Source: Nitrospinaceae bacterium (GTDB lineage: Bacteria > Nitrospinota > Nitrospinia > Nitrospinales > VA-1). Taken from it: 18,532 nucleotides of DNA. The notes under the pieces are model-generated. The model ran no database searches and was not told where the DNA came from. It saw only the letters and a list, made by a program, of their open reading frames with translations. The stretch is from positions 1-18,532 of the forward strand of contig JAJDBI010000287.1 in assembly GCA_029261435.1 (NCBI GenBank), given 5' to 3'. Both the position numbers and the translations under genes were made by a program. Below, piece after piece: positions 7,419-15,669 of this stretch (the stretch's first letter is position 1; each line of letters begins with the position of its first letter).

Positions 7419-7898
7419 ATGCTGATTTCGCCGATAGACCGCAATAAAGAACCGGAACCGGAGAAACATGTAAGCAGGATCAATTCTCCCTACTGGACGC
7501 TACCCAGTAATGTTGGGCAGAGTACTTCGCAAATTTTCAACCCATCCCATTCCAGTGAAGGTGTGATATTGAGGGTGAGAGATACCCGTCTGATGGAACG
7601 GCGCAAACGTCATTCCCCACCTGAGCTTCCTGAGCTGGAACGACGCCAAAGAAATAATCGCAAACACCCGGAAGATCCCGACAACCATCACATTCTCGTC
7701 ATTTCCCTCGACCGTAAAGCCGGGGAACCCGACCCCTGGAAAGCCGGAGACCGCGTATCAGTAGTTTCCAAAGCCCGAACCCCTACGCCAGAACCTCAAA
7801 AAAACGCACAAACTGAAGCAGGAAAAGCTCCTTTATTGACCAAAGATGAAGGAGACTACGTATTGCATCTCAGTAAAGATTTGCCCCCTGAGCTCTAG
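7419..7898 (+). CDS. Unrecognised Pro-rich, charged hypothetical protein
   Basis: 159-aa protein I do not recognise. It is rich in Pro, Arg, Glu and Lys with few hydrophobic runs, has no Cys, and lacks a signal peptide or membrane segment. Much of it is probably disordered (1-50 and about 115-145). The centre (about 54-84) has a dense Arg-rich stretch, including ERRKRH and LERRQRNNR separated by PPELPE. A short ordered segment may follow (HHILVISLD near 90-98). The Shine-Dalgarno is weak (GAGAAAAG about 5-12 nt upstream). It reads as a real gene because of its length, its position after a same-strand gene and the absence of a better ORF on either strand. It might be an adaptor or nucleic-acid-binding protein, but this is a guess from composition. 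Confidence 0.55.
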   Translation: MLISPIDRNKEPEPEKHVSRINSPYWTLPSNVGQSTSQIFNPSHSSEGVILRVRDTRLMERRKRHSPPELPELERRQRNNRKHPEDPDNHHILVISLDRKAGEPDPWKAGDRVSVVSKARTPTPEPQKNAQTEAGKAPLLTKDEGDYVLHLSKDLPPEL

Positions 7899-7905
7899 CC
7901 CTTCA

Positions 7906-7927
7906 GTCACAATTGCGAATTAGTGAC
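7906..7927 (+). terminator. Candidate terminator between convergent genes
   Basis: GTCAC-AATT, loop GCG, AATT-A-GTGAC: a 9-bp stem with one bulged A. It overlaps the stop of the opposing thioredoxin-CcdA gene and starts 8 nt after the stop of the hypothetical gene. On the plus strand a T-rich stretch (CTGTTGTTTCTTT) follows, so it could end the plus-strand transcript. Confidence 0.4.
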
Positions 7928-9200
7928 CTGTTGTTTCTTTATCGATATAAACAATACCGCAAGTTAGTATAATAGCACCGGCGATCAGGCTAACGGCTGT
8001 TAGCAGGTGGTTGAGCATGTCAGGAGCAAAAAGCAACAGGAGCCCTAACTCAAGCATCATCAATCCGGAAACCAATTTTAGAATACGCCCTTCTTTTTCA
8101 GTCAGCTTTCTAGACCCAAGCGTTTTTGTAAAGACAAGCACCACCACCAGCAGAGGGACCACATAAATAATATTGTAGAACAGCAGATAACTATAATAAC
8201 TCCATGAGGTCAAATCATGCAGAGTGAGCAGTCGGGTGAAAACCATCGGGAATCCGGCCGTGCATAATAATTCATAGGAATTGGCAACAATAGCCAGCAT
8301 AATCGTCCCCAGAATCATGGTTGGCAAACTCGATGCATTCATCAACTTTCTGATTCTTTCGTAAAGACCGGGCTTGGCACTATCTGGTATCGACAGGGAA
8401 ACTCCTTTTTTAAATAAAAAATAGTCTTTTATATTTATTGAGGAAATTCCAATGGCCACCACAGCCGCAATAATGGTTATGGTTCTTATCTCCCCCATAT
8501 AAAGAAACAGGTTTAACCAGGCTGCCATGAAGATGAAGTAAATAAATCCAGAAAAGAACACAAAAATCCCGCCGATCAACATCATCCGTTTTCTATTTTT
8601 GGCATTAACCAGCAAACTCAGCATTAATAGTAGAACAAAGAAAGCGCAGGGATTGAATGCATCCAGCCCTGCAATGATGATTGTAAAAACGGGCAAGGAC
8701 ATGCCCTGTGGATCAAACTCCCCTAAAAATGGCAGAGAGAATTTTTCTTTTTCTCCTGACTTATCAGAAACTTCATTCTTGTCTTCCTCCAAGGATGTTC
8801 GACAGCTCAACAGTTTGTCCCGCAAACCCGCCCCTGTTGTTTGCTCATTGAGGTAACCAATCACAATCTGCTTGCAAAATATAAAGGCGGGTACTGCAAA
8901 TTTATTCTCCCCCACCTCTTTCGCAAGAGTTCTATATAAATCTGCATTTTTGCGGCTTCCACTGATTTCATAGGAATTGAGTTCCAGCCACTCATAGGAC
9001 TGTGCCAGCTTATTAATAAAAGGCTTGGCCTTTCGGCAATGTGGGCAGGTCTTGGACCAAAAAAAATGGAACCGGACTACTTTTTCTCCTTCAGGAGATA
9101 TGTGAACCCAGGAGGTATTGATCGACTCGGAAGATATCGAGGCAGGGACCAGCAAAACCAGAGAAATTAGAACAATGAACGCTTTAATCCAGGAAACCAT
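7920..9200 (-). CDS. Exported thioredoxin domain fused to CcdA/DsbD-type membrane protein
   Basis: 426-aa protein that probably moves reducing equivalents across the inner membrane. Residues 1-22 are a signal peptide or anchor. A thioredoxin-like domain follows (about 40-135), with redox motif C52-P-H-C55 after FFW and a cis-Pro at P104 in FAVPAF. A short charged linker (136-155) leads to several membrane helices (about 168-200, 207-235, 238-255, 293-320, 335-360, 372-395 and 400-420). The membrane part carries NPC (183-185) and a second half-site C313 in YELLCTAGFP, the paired cysteines of CcdA/DsbD transporters. The domain order is the reverse of the C-terminal thioredoxin of DsbD. An ATG at 9245 is possible, but AGAGGA with a 6-nt spacer precedes the ATG at 9200. 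The substrate is unknown; candidates are cytochrome c maturation or disulfide repair. Confidence 0.82.
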   Translation of the reverse strand: MVSWIKAFIVLISLVLLVPASISSESINTSWVHISPEGEKVVRFHFFWSKTCPHCRKAKPFINKLAQSYEWLELNSYEISGSRKNADLYRTLAKEVGENKFAVPAFIFCKQIVIGYLNEQTTGAGLRDKLLSCRTSLEEDKNEVSDKSGEKEKFSLPFLGEFDPQGMSLPVFTIIIAGLDAFNPCAFFVLLLMLSLLVNAKNRKRMMLIGGIFVFFSGFIYFIFMAAWLNLFLYMGEIRTITIIAAVVAIGISSINIKDYFLFKKGVSLSIPDSAKPGLYERIRKLMNASSLPTMILGTIMLAIVANSYELLCTAGFPMVFTRLLTLHDLTSWSYYSYLLFYNIIYVVPLLVVVLVFTKTLGSRKLTEKEGRILKLVSGLMMLELGLLLLFAPDMLNHLLTAVSLIAGAIILTCGIVYIDKETTGH

Positions 9201-9450
9201 TGTGCTTCCTCTAAAAGGTTCAAATGGCAACAGCATGATCATCAAGCCATGGGGTTTTATTCCCTTTGCTTTACTTCATTGTATCTCAGTCCATGGAGAA
9301 AATTAAGTTATATAAAAGGCCGATTTATATTGGCTGAATATTTAGTTCACACATAAAGAGATATTTTTCTTTAGGAGCATTTATTGCCAGAATATTGTAA
9401 TCTCTAGTCAGGCAGGTGTCCCAACCTAAATAATATGGGAGTCTTTTATT

Positions 9451-10032
9451 ATGATCACGATAAGGATTTATTTCTGGATATTTTTGGGAGCTATCATAAT
9501 ACCTGTCTTCTCTTACGCCGACGACACGATCAGCTGCACCCCCAAACCACCCTATATTTCCCCTCAATATGTAGAACCATTAAAGAAACCAGCCGTTTCC
9601 AAGCTACATCTGATTGACAATAAAGATGGGACCATTACTGACCCTGACTCTGGTTTGCTCTGGACTAAAAAAGACAGCTATGCTGACCTGGGAAAATGCC
9701 TGACATGGCAGGAGTCTATGGACTATTTGGAGAAACTGGACACAGCGAATTTTTCTGATTGGAGAATGCCCACTATAAAAGAACTCGCCACCTTATATGA
9801 TCCCACTAAAGAAAATAACATGGCCTGGGATCACAATGCAGAACACCCTCTTGCTCTGGATGAAAAATTTGCCGACGGTTCCGCCTACTGGTTCTGGAGT
9901 AGCGACTGCGGAGTTGTGGAGCAAAAGCGCTGTTGCGCCAAAACCTTATACTTTGTAAAAGGACTCATCCACCTTCGCAGTCTGGATCAATGCAACAATG
10001 GGGGTGTCCGTGCAGTTAGAGACTTGAAGTGA
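9451..10032 (+). CDS. Secreted DUF1566 (Lcl C-terminal domain) protein
   Basis: 193-aa exported protein of unknown function. A signal peptide covers 1-23, with likely cleavage after VFSYA and before DD. One DUF1566/Lcl domain fills about 55-193: DNKDGTITDPDSGLLWTKK, then CLTWQESMDYLEKL, then DWRMPTIKEL (the typical W-R-L/M-P-T/S-x-x-E-L core), and finally GGVRAVRDLK at the C-terminus. Several Cys residues (for example DCG and KRCCAK near 152-164) may form disulfides outside the cytoplasm. GGGAG lies about 9 nt before the ATG. The domain is often found in surface or adhesin-like proteins, but one copy alone gives no specific role. The 250-bp gap upstream holds no convincing gene. Confidence 0.78.
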   Translation: MITIRIYFWIFLGAIIIPVFSYADDTISCTPKPPYISPQYVEPLKKPAVSKLHLIDNKDGTITDPDSGLLWTKKDSYADLGKCLTWQESMDYLEKLDTANFSDWRMPTIKELATLYDPTKENNMAWDHNAEHPLALDEKFADGSAYWFWSSDCGVVEQKRCCAKTLYFVKGLIHLRSLDQCNNGGVRAVRDLK

Positions 10033-10051
10033 ACCACACCCCTCATTCTTT

Positions 10052-10083
10052 TTGAAATAGACTCGGGTTGCATTTGTTATGAT
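10052..10083 (+). promoter_or_regulatory. Candidate promoter for tdh-kbl
   Basis: An extended -10, TG-T-TATGAT (10075-10083), lies 53 nt before the tdh start. A TTGAAA at 10052-10057 is 20 nt from the -10, longer than ideal, so the extended -10 would have to carry most of the signal. Confidence 0.4.
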
Positions 10084-10135
10084 TTAGGCCAATATTTTAT
10101 ATGTGGGTGGATTATCCTTTTCAGGAGAGTCATTT

Positions 10136-11299
10136 ATGAAAGCCTTGGTCCTCGATACTCCGCGGAATGAATGGGACAACACAACGGGGATGAACCTGAC
10201 GGATGTGCCCGAACCGGAACTGGATGAATCACTTCGTCCTGCTGATTCCAATAAATGCATCATCAAACCACTTTATACCGGGTTCTGTGGTTCCGACAAA
10301 AGCCTCTGGTTTCGCCACGCGTTTAAAGACATGCTTCTCGACTCCCGCGACCGGGATGAACAACCATACAGAATTTGCGGACACGAACTGTTAGGAGAAA
10401 TTGTTGAGGCAGGGTCTTACTCCACATCAAATTACGGTTATAAACCAGGAGACATCGTCTCGACAGAATCACATATCTTTTGCGGGGTTTGCCATCAGTG
10501 CAAAATCGGTGATGCTCATGTCTGCTCGGACCATCTCATTATAGGAATCTCAACCGATGGCTGTTTTGCAGAACAAGTCAAACTTCCGACCAAAGAATTG
10601 TGGCGTACTGATCTGGATAAAATCCGACCCGAGGTCGCGGCTATTCAGGAACCTCTGGGGAACGCAGTGCATGCCTGCAGCCGGGTTGACCTGCGCGGCA
10701 AAACCGTTGCGGTATTCGGCTGCGGTACGATAGGACTCTTCACCATTCTCGTAGCCCGGGCGATGGGTGCAACCACAATCATCGGTGTCGACCCTTCAAA
10801 AACCAATCTTAAAATCGCAGAAGAACTTGGTGTGGACTCCACCTTGCAGGTCTCCACAAACCCAACCAATAATTCAGCCCCTGCTCCCGACCTCGACATT
10901 GCTGACAGAATCCGCCAGCAATGCTTTGGCGAAGGAGTCGATGTAGCCTTTGAAATGTCAGGAAGCAATCAGGCTTTGAACACAGCCATTGCCTCCACCC
11001 GTGCCGGCGGCGATATCATTTTATTCGGTCTTTCTTCTGGTGACTACACCCTGACTAATTTTCAGGACATCATTTTATATGGGAAGTCCATGCACAGCGT
11101 TGTCGGCCGAAAGGTTTTTCAAACCTGGTACATCACCAGCAACCTGCTGATGTCTAGCGGCCATTCCCTGCAAGACAAAATTTATGATGTCATCTTAAAT
11201 CGGGGCCAGGGTACGGTTGTCCCGTTCAAGGCTTTCGATAAAACACAATTTGAAAAAACCATCACCTCGCATCCCAAAATTGTGCTGAAATATGACTGA
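10136..11299 (+). CDS. tdh: L-threonine 3-dehydrogenase, zinc type (long form)
   Basis: Medium-chain Zn dehydrogenase that should oxidise L-threonine to 2-amino-3-ketobutyrate with NAD+. Catalytic zinc residues are C51 in GFCGSD and H83-E84 in CGHE. The structural zinc site is C116-C119-C122-C130. QEPLGNAVHA (171-180) matches Tdh, and the Rossmann motif GCGTIG is at 195-200, with an acidic residue (VDP, 218-220) at the end of strand 2. At 387 aa it is about 45 residues longer than E. coli Tdh; extra sequence includes 28-40 and 60-78. An ATG at 10103 exists, but AGGAG with an 8-nt spacer precedes the ATG at 10136. The stop overlaps kbl by 8 nt, so translation is probably coupled and the assignment rests strongly on that pairing. 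Confidence 0.85.
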   Translation: MKALVLDTPRNEWDNTTGMNLTDVPEPELDESLRPADSNKCIIKPLYTGFCGSDKSLWFRHAFKDMLLDSRDRDEQPYRICGHELLGEIVEAGSYSTSNYGYKPGDIVSTESHIFCGVCHQCKIGDAHVCSDHLIIGISTDGCFAEQVKLPTKELWRTDLDKIRPEVAAIQEPLGNAVHACSRVDLRGKTVAVFGCGTIGLFTILVARAMGATTIIGVDPSKTNLKIAEELGVDSTLQVSTNPTNNSAPAPDLDIADRIRQQCFGEGVDVAFEMSGSNQALNTAIASTRAGGDIILFGLSSGDYTLTNFQDIILYGKSMHSVVGRKVFQTWYITSNLLMSSGHSLQDKIYDVILNRGQGTVVPFKAFDKTQFEKTITSHPKIVLKYD

Positions 11300-12482
11300 C
11301 AAGAGCACAGATAGTTTCAACGCGCATCTTCGGTCTGAGTTGGAAGCAATTCGAGAATCCGGACTATACAAAGATGAACGTATTTTGCTCTCCCCGCAAG
11401 GAGTTCATCTTTCTACGGCTCACGGTCAGGTTCTTAATTTTTGTGCCAACAACTATCTGGGATTGGCCAACCACCCGGAGATTCTTGAGTTTGCACATCA
11501 AGCTCTCGACCAGTATGGATACGGCATGTCTTCGGTACGCTTCATTTGCGGCACTCAGGACATCCATAAGCAATTAGAACAAAGCATTTCCACATTCCTG
11601 CAAACTGAAGATACAGTTCTCTACTCCTCATGTTTCGATGCCAACGGCGGACTGTTTGAAACACTACTAACAGAAAAAGATGCAGTGATCAGTGACCGGT
11701 TGAACCATGCAAGCATTATCGATGGAGTGCGCCTTTGCAAAGCCAGCCGGTTTCGCTATAACCATGCCGACATGGGGCATTTGGAAACCCAATTACAAAG
11801 AGCGCAGAAATACCGACACCGTATAATCGCTACCGATGGAGTTTTCAGTATGGACGGCGACGTCGCCCTGCTGGAGGAAATTTGTGACCTTGCCGACCGG
11901 TACGGCTCTTTGGTAATGGTCGATGACTCACATGCCACAGGTTTTTTTGGCAACAGCGGTCGTGGCAGTATTGAATATCGAAATGTCATGGGCCGGGTGG
12001 GTATCATAACCTCCACTTTCGGCAAGGCACTTGGGGGAGCCTCGGGTGGATTCACCAGCGGACGCAAAGAAATCATAGAACTTTTACGTCAGCGCTCACG
12101 ACCTTATTTGTTCTCCAACAGCCTGTCACCCGTCATTACAGCGACCACGATCAAAGCAATTGATCTAATTTCAAATTCTTTGGGATTGATCCATAAGCTT
12201 AGAGACAATGTAAAATATTTCCGCTTGGCTATCACCCAGGCTGGGTTTGAAATCCGGCCCGGCGACCACCCTATCATTCCCCTCATGATCGGCGACGCTT
12301 CAATGGCAAAGAACATGGCTGACCAATTGCTGAAAGAAGGCATCTATGTGATTGCCTTCAGCTATCCAGTTGTCCCGAAAGATACTGCGCGAATTCGCAT
12401 TCAGATTTCAGCCTCCCACGAAACCACCGACCTTGACCAGGCTGTCTCGGCTTTCAAAAAAGTCAAAACTGGAAACATTTAA
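11292..12482 (+). CDS. kbl: Glycine C-acetyltransferase (2-amino-3-ketobutyrate CoA ligase)
   Basis: PLP enzyme of the alpha-oxoamine synthase family that cleaves 2-amino-3-ketobutyrate with CoA to glycine and acetyl-CoA. At 396 aa it is close to E. coli Kbl (398). The sequence shows FCANNYLGLANHP (50-62), SVRFICGTQDIH (81-92), the PLP-contacting DDSHATGFFG (211-220, with D211 and H214) and the Schiff-base lysine K245 in STFGKALGGASGG. RIRIQISASHE near the C-terminus is also typical. It has no separate ribosome site; its ATG lies inside the end of tdh, which implies coupling. Together the pair turns threonine into glycine and acetyl-CoA. The neighbours lack a glycine cleavage gene. Confidence 0.94.
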   Translation: MTDKSTDSFNAHLRSELEAIRESGLYKDERILLSPQGVHLSTAHGQVLNFCANNYLGLANHPEILEFAHQALDQYGYGMSSVRFICGTQDIHKQLEQSISTFLQTEDTVLYSSCFDANGGLFETLLTEKDAVISDRLNHASIIDGVRLCKASRFRYNHADMGHLETQLQRAQKYRHRIIATDGVFSMDGDVALLEEICDLADRYGSLVMVDDSHATGFFGNSGRGSIEYRNVMGRVGIITSTFGKALGGASGGFTSGRKEIIELLRQRSRPYLFSNSLSPVITATTIKAIDLISNSLGLIHKLRDNVKYFRLAITQAGFEIRPGDHPIIPLMIGDASMAKNMADQLLKEGIYVIAFSYPVVPKDTARIRIQISASHETTDLDQAVSAFKKVKTGNI

Positions 12483-12524
12483 CAATTGCTGAAATTCTTC
12501 ATGACATCCACCTACTGACACAAT

Positions 12525-12539
12525 CCAAAGCACCTTTGG
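12525..12539. repeat. Perfect short hairpin after kbl
   Basis: CCAAAG, loop CAC, CTTTGG: a perfect 6-bp stem 43 nt after the kbl stop. No T-tract follows, so it is not a clear intrinsic terminator; it could stabilise the 3' end of the tdh-kbl mRNA. Confidence 0.4.
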
Positions 12540-12620
12540 TCACGATACGGACTCGATGGACAACTGATCTGGCTTTAAAGTTTCTTGATCCTTCACTTAT
12601 TTGTAATGTTTTGCTACCTT

Positions 12621-12634
12621 CATACGACTGTATG
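12621..12634. promoter_or_regulatory. Small palindrome upstream of the VTT-flavoprotein gene
   Basis: CATAC-GACT-GTATG lies 72 nt before the ATG at 12706, inside a 223-bp gap that has no gene. It could be half of an operator or chance; no clear promoter can be aligned to it. Confidence 0.25.
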
Positions 12635-12705
12635 GGTAAGAAATTTAACAGACATAGAGTTATCAACAATTAGCTGGCAAAAAATAACCCGCCAGGAAAG
12701 TAACT

Positions 12706-14841
12706 ATGAAAAAAATAATCTTACTGGGGCTCATTGTCGGTTTCTTATGGGCCTTTTCTCATTATGGTCTCGGAAACTACCTGACCCTTGAATATATAAA
12801 AGGACAACAAACCGATTTTCTGACCTTCTATAAAAATAATGCTTTACTGGCAATTGGCGTCTATAGCGCAGTTTATATTGTGAGCACAGCTCTTTCACTA
12901 CCAGGAGCAGCCCTTCTCACTCTTCTGGGCGGTGCATTGTTTGGGTTGGTGACTGGAACAATTCTGGTTTCTTTTGCCAGCACCATCGGAGCAACACTCG
13001 CTTTTCTTGTTTCTCGTTTGTTGCTGCGCGACTGGGTTCAAGACAAGTTTGGCAGTCACTTGAAGTCGTTTAATGAGGGCATCAAAAAAGACGGTGTTTT
13101 TTATCTGTTTACACTCCGGTTAATTCCTGCTGTTCCTTTCTTCGTCATCAATCTTGTTATGGGCTTGACTCCCATGAAGACGCTGTCATTTTTCCTGGTG
13201 AGCCAGATAGGGATGCTGGCAGGCACCATTGTATTTGTAAATGCCGGAACACAGCTTGCTCAGATAGAATCTTTAAGCGGTATTCTCTCTGCTGAAATAA
13301 TCTTCTCATTTGTATTGCTGGGTATTTTTCCGTTGCTGGCCAGGAAACTTGTCAGCTTTTTTAAAGGTCGAAAAATTATGAAGCGGTTTAAAAAACCAGA
13401 TTCATTCGATTACAACATGGTAGTGATCGGCGCGGGGTCAGCCGGTCTGGTCACCAGCTATATCGGGGCCGCTACCAAAGGCAAAGTCGCATTGATAGAA
13501 AAGCATAAAATGGGTGGCGATTGTTTGAATACAGGGTGTGTTCCAAGTAAAGCCCTCATCCGGTCTGCCAAGTTTATGGCCGATGCTAATAAATGTCAGA
13601 AGCTGGGATTCAAAAGTGCCCAGATTGAATTTGATTTTGCCGATGTGATGGAACGGGTTCAACGAGTCATCAAAACCATTGAACCGCATGACTCAATCGA
13701 ACGATACACTTCCATGGGTGTCGAATGCCACACAGGTGAAGCAAAAATATTGTCTCCCTATGAAGTATCGGTGAATGGAAAAACTCTCACTACAAGGAAT
13801 ATTGTCATAGGGACCGGTGCCCGCCCTGCCATTCCCCCGATTGAAGGCATTGAAAATGTAGATTATCTGACTTCTGATACCATTTGGAGTATCCGCAAGC
13901 AGCCAGACAAACTACTTGTGTTGGGTGGAGGACCTATCGGTTCTGAACTGACTCAGGCCTTTGCTCGGCTTGGCAGTTCTGTAACACAGGTCCAGCGAAA
14001 CAAACGTTTGATTCCAAAAGAAGACCCTGAGGTTTCACAAATGCTTTTGGAAAGTTTCCAGAACGAAGGTATCAACGTATTGACCGCTCACACTCCCAAA
14101 AGATTTTTCAAACGCGATGGGAAAGATTTTCTGGAGTGCGAGAATAATGGAACCTCTGTGGAAGTCGAATTCGACACTCTTCTGGTCGCATTGGGAAGAA
14201 AAGCAAATACAACAGGATTCGGATTAGAAGAACTGGGTGTTGAATTAACCCCTCAAAAAACAATACGGGTTGATCCTTATATGAAAACCAACATCCCTAA
14301 TATATACGCGTGCGGAGATGTTGCAGGACCCTATCAGTTTACCCACACTGCCGCCCACCAGGCATGGTATTGCGCCGTGAACTCTATGATAAGTCCTTTC
14401 TATGGTTTTAAAGTCGATTACAGTACTGTCCCATGGTCAACCTTCACCGACCCGGAAGTCGCCCGGTCGGGATTGAATGAGCAGGAAGCCAGGGAACAGG
14501 AAATTCCCTATGAAGTCACAACTTATGGAATCGATGATCTGGATCGCGCCATAGCAGATGAAGCGGCACATGGAATTGTTAAAGTATTAACGGTCCCCGG
14601 AAAAGACAAGATCATAGGTGTCACCATTGCAGGATTACACGCTGGAGATATAATCGCAGAATATGTCGCCGCGATGAAGAACGGGTTCGGGATGAATGCA
14701 ATCCTCGGCACGATTCATATCTACCCCACTCTGGCAGAATCCAATAAGTTTGCTGCCGGCAACTGGAAGAAAAACAATGTCACGGAAAAAACCCTGGCAT
14801 GGGGAGAGCGGATCAACCGCTGGCGAAGAGACTACTTTTAG
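12706..14841 (+). CDS. VTT (TVP38/DedA) membrane domain fused to class I disulfide reductase flavoprotein
   Basis: 711-aa two-part protein. Residues 1-225 are a VTT/SNARE-associated-type membrane domain: hydrophobic runs at 3-20, 45-70, 72-103, 130-155, 160-180 and 190-212, with the family's GGALFGLVTG (75-84) and RLIPAVPFFVINLVMG segment (about 138-153). Residues about 236-711 are a pyridine-nucleotide disulfide oxidoreductase: FAD motif GAGSAG (242-247), redox pair C273-x4-C278 in GGDCLNTGCVPSK, NAD(P)H-binding GGGPIGSELTQAF, second FAD motif YACGDVAGP, and C-terminal HIYPTLAES with the His/Glu dyad. It resembles the catalytic core of MerA but lacks both the N-terminal metal-binding domain and the C-terminal vicinal Cys pair, so mercury reduction is unlikely. 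AGGAAAG lies 6 nt before the ATG. Similar fusions are annotated in other bacteria; substrate unknown. Confidence 0.87.
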   Translation: MKKIILLGLIVGFLWAFSHYGLGNYLTLEYIKGQQTDFLTFYKNNALLAIGVYSAVYIVSTALSLPGAALLTLLGGALFGLVTGTILVSFASTIGATLAFLVSRLLLRDWVQDKFGSHLKSFNEGIKKDGVFYLFTLRLIPAVPFFVINLVMGLTPMKTLSFFLVSQIGMLAGTIVFVNAGTQLAQIESLSGILSAEIIFSFVLLGIFPLLARKLVSFFKGRKIMKRFKKPDSFDYNMVVIGAGSAGLVTSYIGAATKGKVALIEKHKMGGDCLNTGCVPSKALIRSAKFMADANKCQKLGFKSAQIEFDFADVMERVQRVIKTIEPHDSIERYTSMGVECHTGEAKILSPYEVSVNGKTLTTRNIVIGTGARPAIPPIEGIENVDYLTSDTIWSIRKQPDKLLVLGGGPIGSELTQAFARLGSSVTQVQRNKRLIPKEDPEVSQMLLESFQNEGINVLTAHTPKRFFKRDGKDFLECENNGTSVEVEFDTLLVALGRKANTTGFGLEELGVELTPQKTIRVDPYMKTNIPNIYACGDVAGPYQFTHTAAHQAWYCAVNSMISPFYGFKVDYSTVPWSTFTDPEVARSGLNEQEAREQEIPYEVTTYGIDDLDRAIADEAAHGIVKVLTVPGKDKIIGVTIAGLHAGDIIAEYVAAMKNGFGMNAILGTIHIYPTLAESNKFAAGNWKKNNVTEKTLAWGERINRWRRDYF

Positions 14842-15431
14842 ATGGTCTTTGAAATTTTATTTACAGGAACCTGTAAATCTCCGATTAGAACCTCTACCGC
14901 CTTTTTAGCATAGACTGCGCTGAAAGATGAATTGTTCACCTGGGCCATGGTGATCGCGCCTTCTAATAAAAGAATAATTTGTTGGGAAAGTTGATCGGCT
15001 CGTTGCAATTGCGATTTTTCAACAAGGTGTTTGATATATCCGAGCATCAACCCTTTAGCTTCCTGACAAAAACTCCGGATCGGTGAACCTTCATCCGGAT
15101 ACTCTCCCATAGCTCCCACAAACATACACCCATAAAAGTCATCCTTGCGAAACCATTCTTCCACCACATCAAAAACAACAAGCAAACGTTCAACAGGATT
15201 TGTCGTTCTAGCCTCAATGGCTTTCATAAAGTCATTGCGAAACCGTTCATCATAATATCGAAGGGCAGCCAAAATAAGCTCGTCTTTCGACTTAAAATGG
15301 TGGTAGAGGGTTTTTTTAGTGACACCTGCTTTTTCTGAGATGGAATCAATCCCCACTCCATGAAACCCCTTCCGGGCAAATAACACCACCGCAGCTTGAA
15401 GTAATTGTTCACGTTTAGATGATTGCGCCAA
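14838..15431 (-). CDS. TetR/AcrR-family transcriptional regulator
   Basis: 197-aa DNA-binding repressor-type protein. The N-terminal helix-turn-helix fits the TetR pattern: LLQAAVVLFARKGFHGVGI (10-28), then ISEKAGVTKKTLYHHFKSKDEL (31-52). The C-terminal ligand domain includes GCMFVGAMGEYPDEGSPIR (about 100-118), like the LmrA/YxaF-type group; the effector is unknown. The start is TTG at 15431, since no in-frame ATG is near and a run of G (AGGGGGGAT) lies about 8-16 nt upstream. Its end overlaps the convergent VTT-flavoprotein gene by 4 nt. It diverges from the YHS/DM13/P460 genes, so these, and perhaps the gene it converges with, are candidate targets. Confidence 0.9.
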   Translation of the reverse strand: MAQSSKREQLLQAAVVLFARKGFHGVGIDSISEKAGVTKKTLYHHFKSKDELILAALRYYDERFRNDFMKAIEARTTNPVERLLVVFDVVEEWFRKDDFYGCMFVGAMGEYPDEGSPIRSFCQEAKGLMLGYIKHLVEKSQLQRADQLSQQIILLLEGAITMAQVNNSSFSAVYAKKAVEVLIGDLQVPVNKISKTI

Positions 15432-15455
15432 TTTAATTAATCCCCCCTCAATTCA

Positions 15456-15484
15456 ACTATACTAATATGATTACATATTCTTCA
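15456..15484 (-). promoter_or_regulatory. Predicted tetR promoter with palindromic operator
   Basis: On the minus strand, -10 TATAGT (15461-15456) is preceded by a perfect 16-bp palindrome AATATG-TAAT-CATATT (15479-15464) and a weak -35 (TGAAGA, 15484-15479) at 17 nt. A palindrome filling the spacer is a common position for an autoregulatory TetR operator. The hexamers are weak and the DNA is AT-rich. The predicted transcript start falls near the G-rich ribosome site, so the leader would be very short. Confidence 0.4.
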
Positions 15485-15669
15485 TATATCGAACAAAATA
15501 AAAACCATAAATTCGCAATCAAGATTAAAAATATTACACAACCTATTGTATTTAAATGCGTATTATTTAAATTTAAAAGTTGTAAGGAAAAGGGTTTTCA
15601 GTACACCAATCTGTATATCTATTTTGATTGATTATTCTATAAACCAAAGCATTTAAAGGAGAGTAAATC

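Noticed and set aside
9201..9450. Gene or RNA in the 250-bp gap before the DUF1566 gene
   Set aside because: Only short ORFs without ribosome sites are present and no stable structure or clear promoter could be aligned.
12585..12791. 68-codon ORF before the VTT-flavoprotein gene
   Set aside because: It overlaps that gene's well-supported start in another frame, has no ribosome site and shows no recognisable features.
12706..14841. Calling this gene mercuric reductase (merA)
   Set aside because: The vicinal Cys pair at the C-terminus and the N-terminal metal-binding domain are both missing, and no mer genes are nearby.
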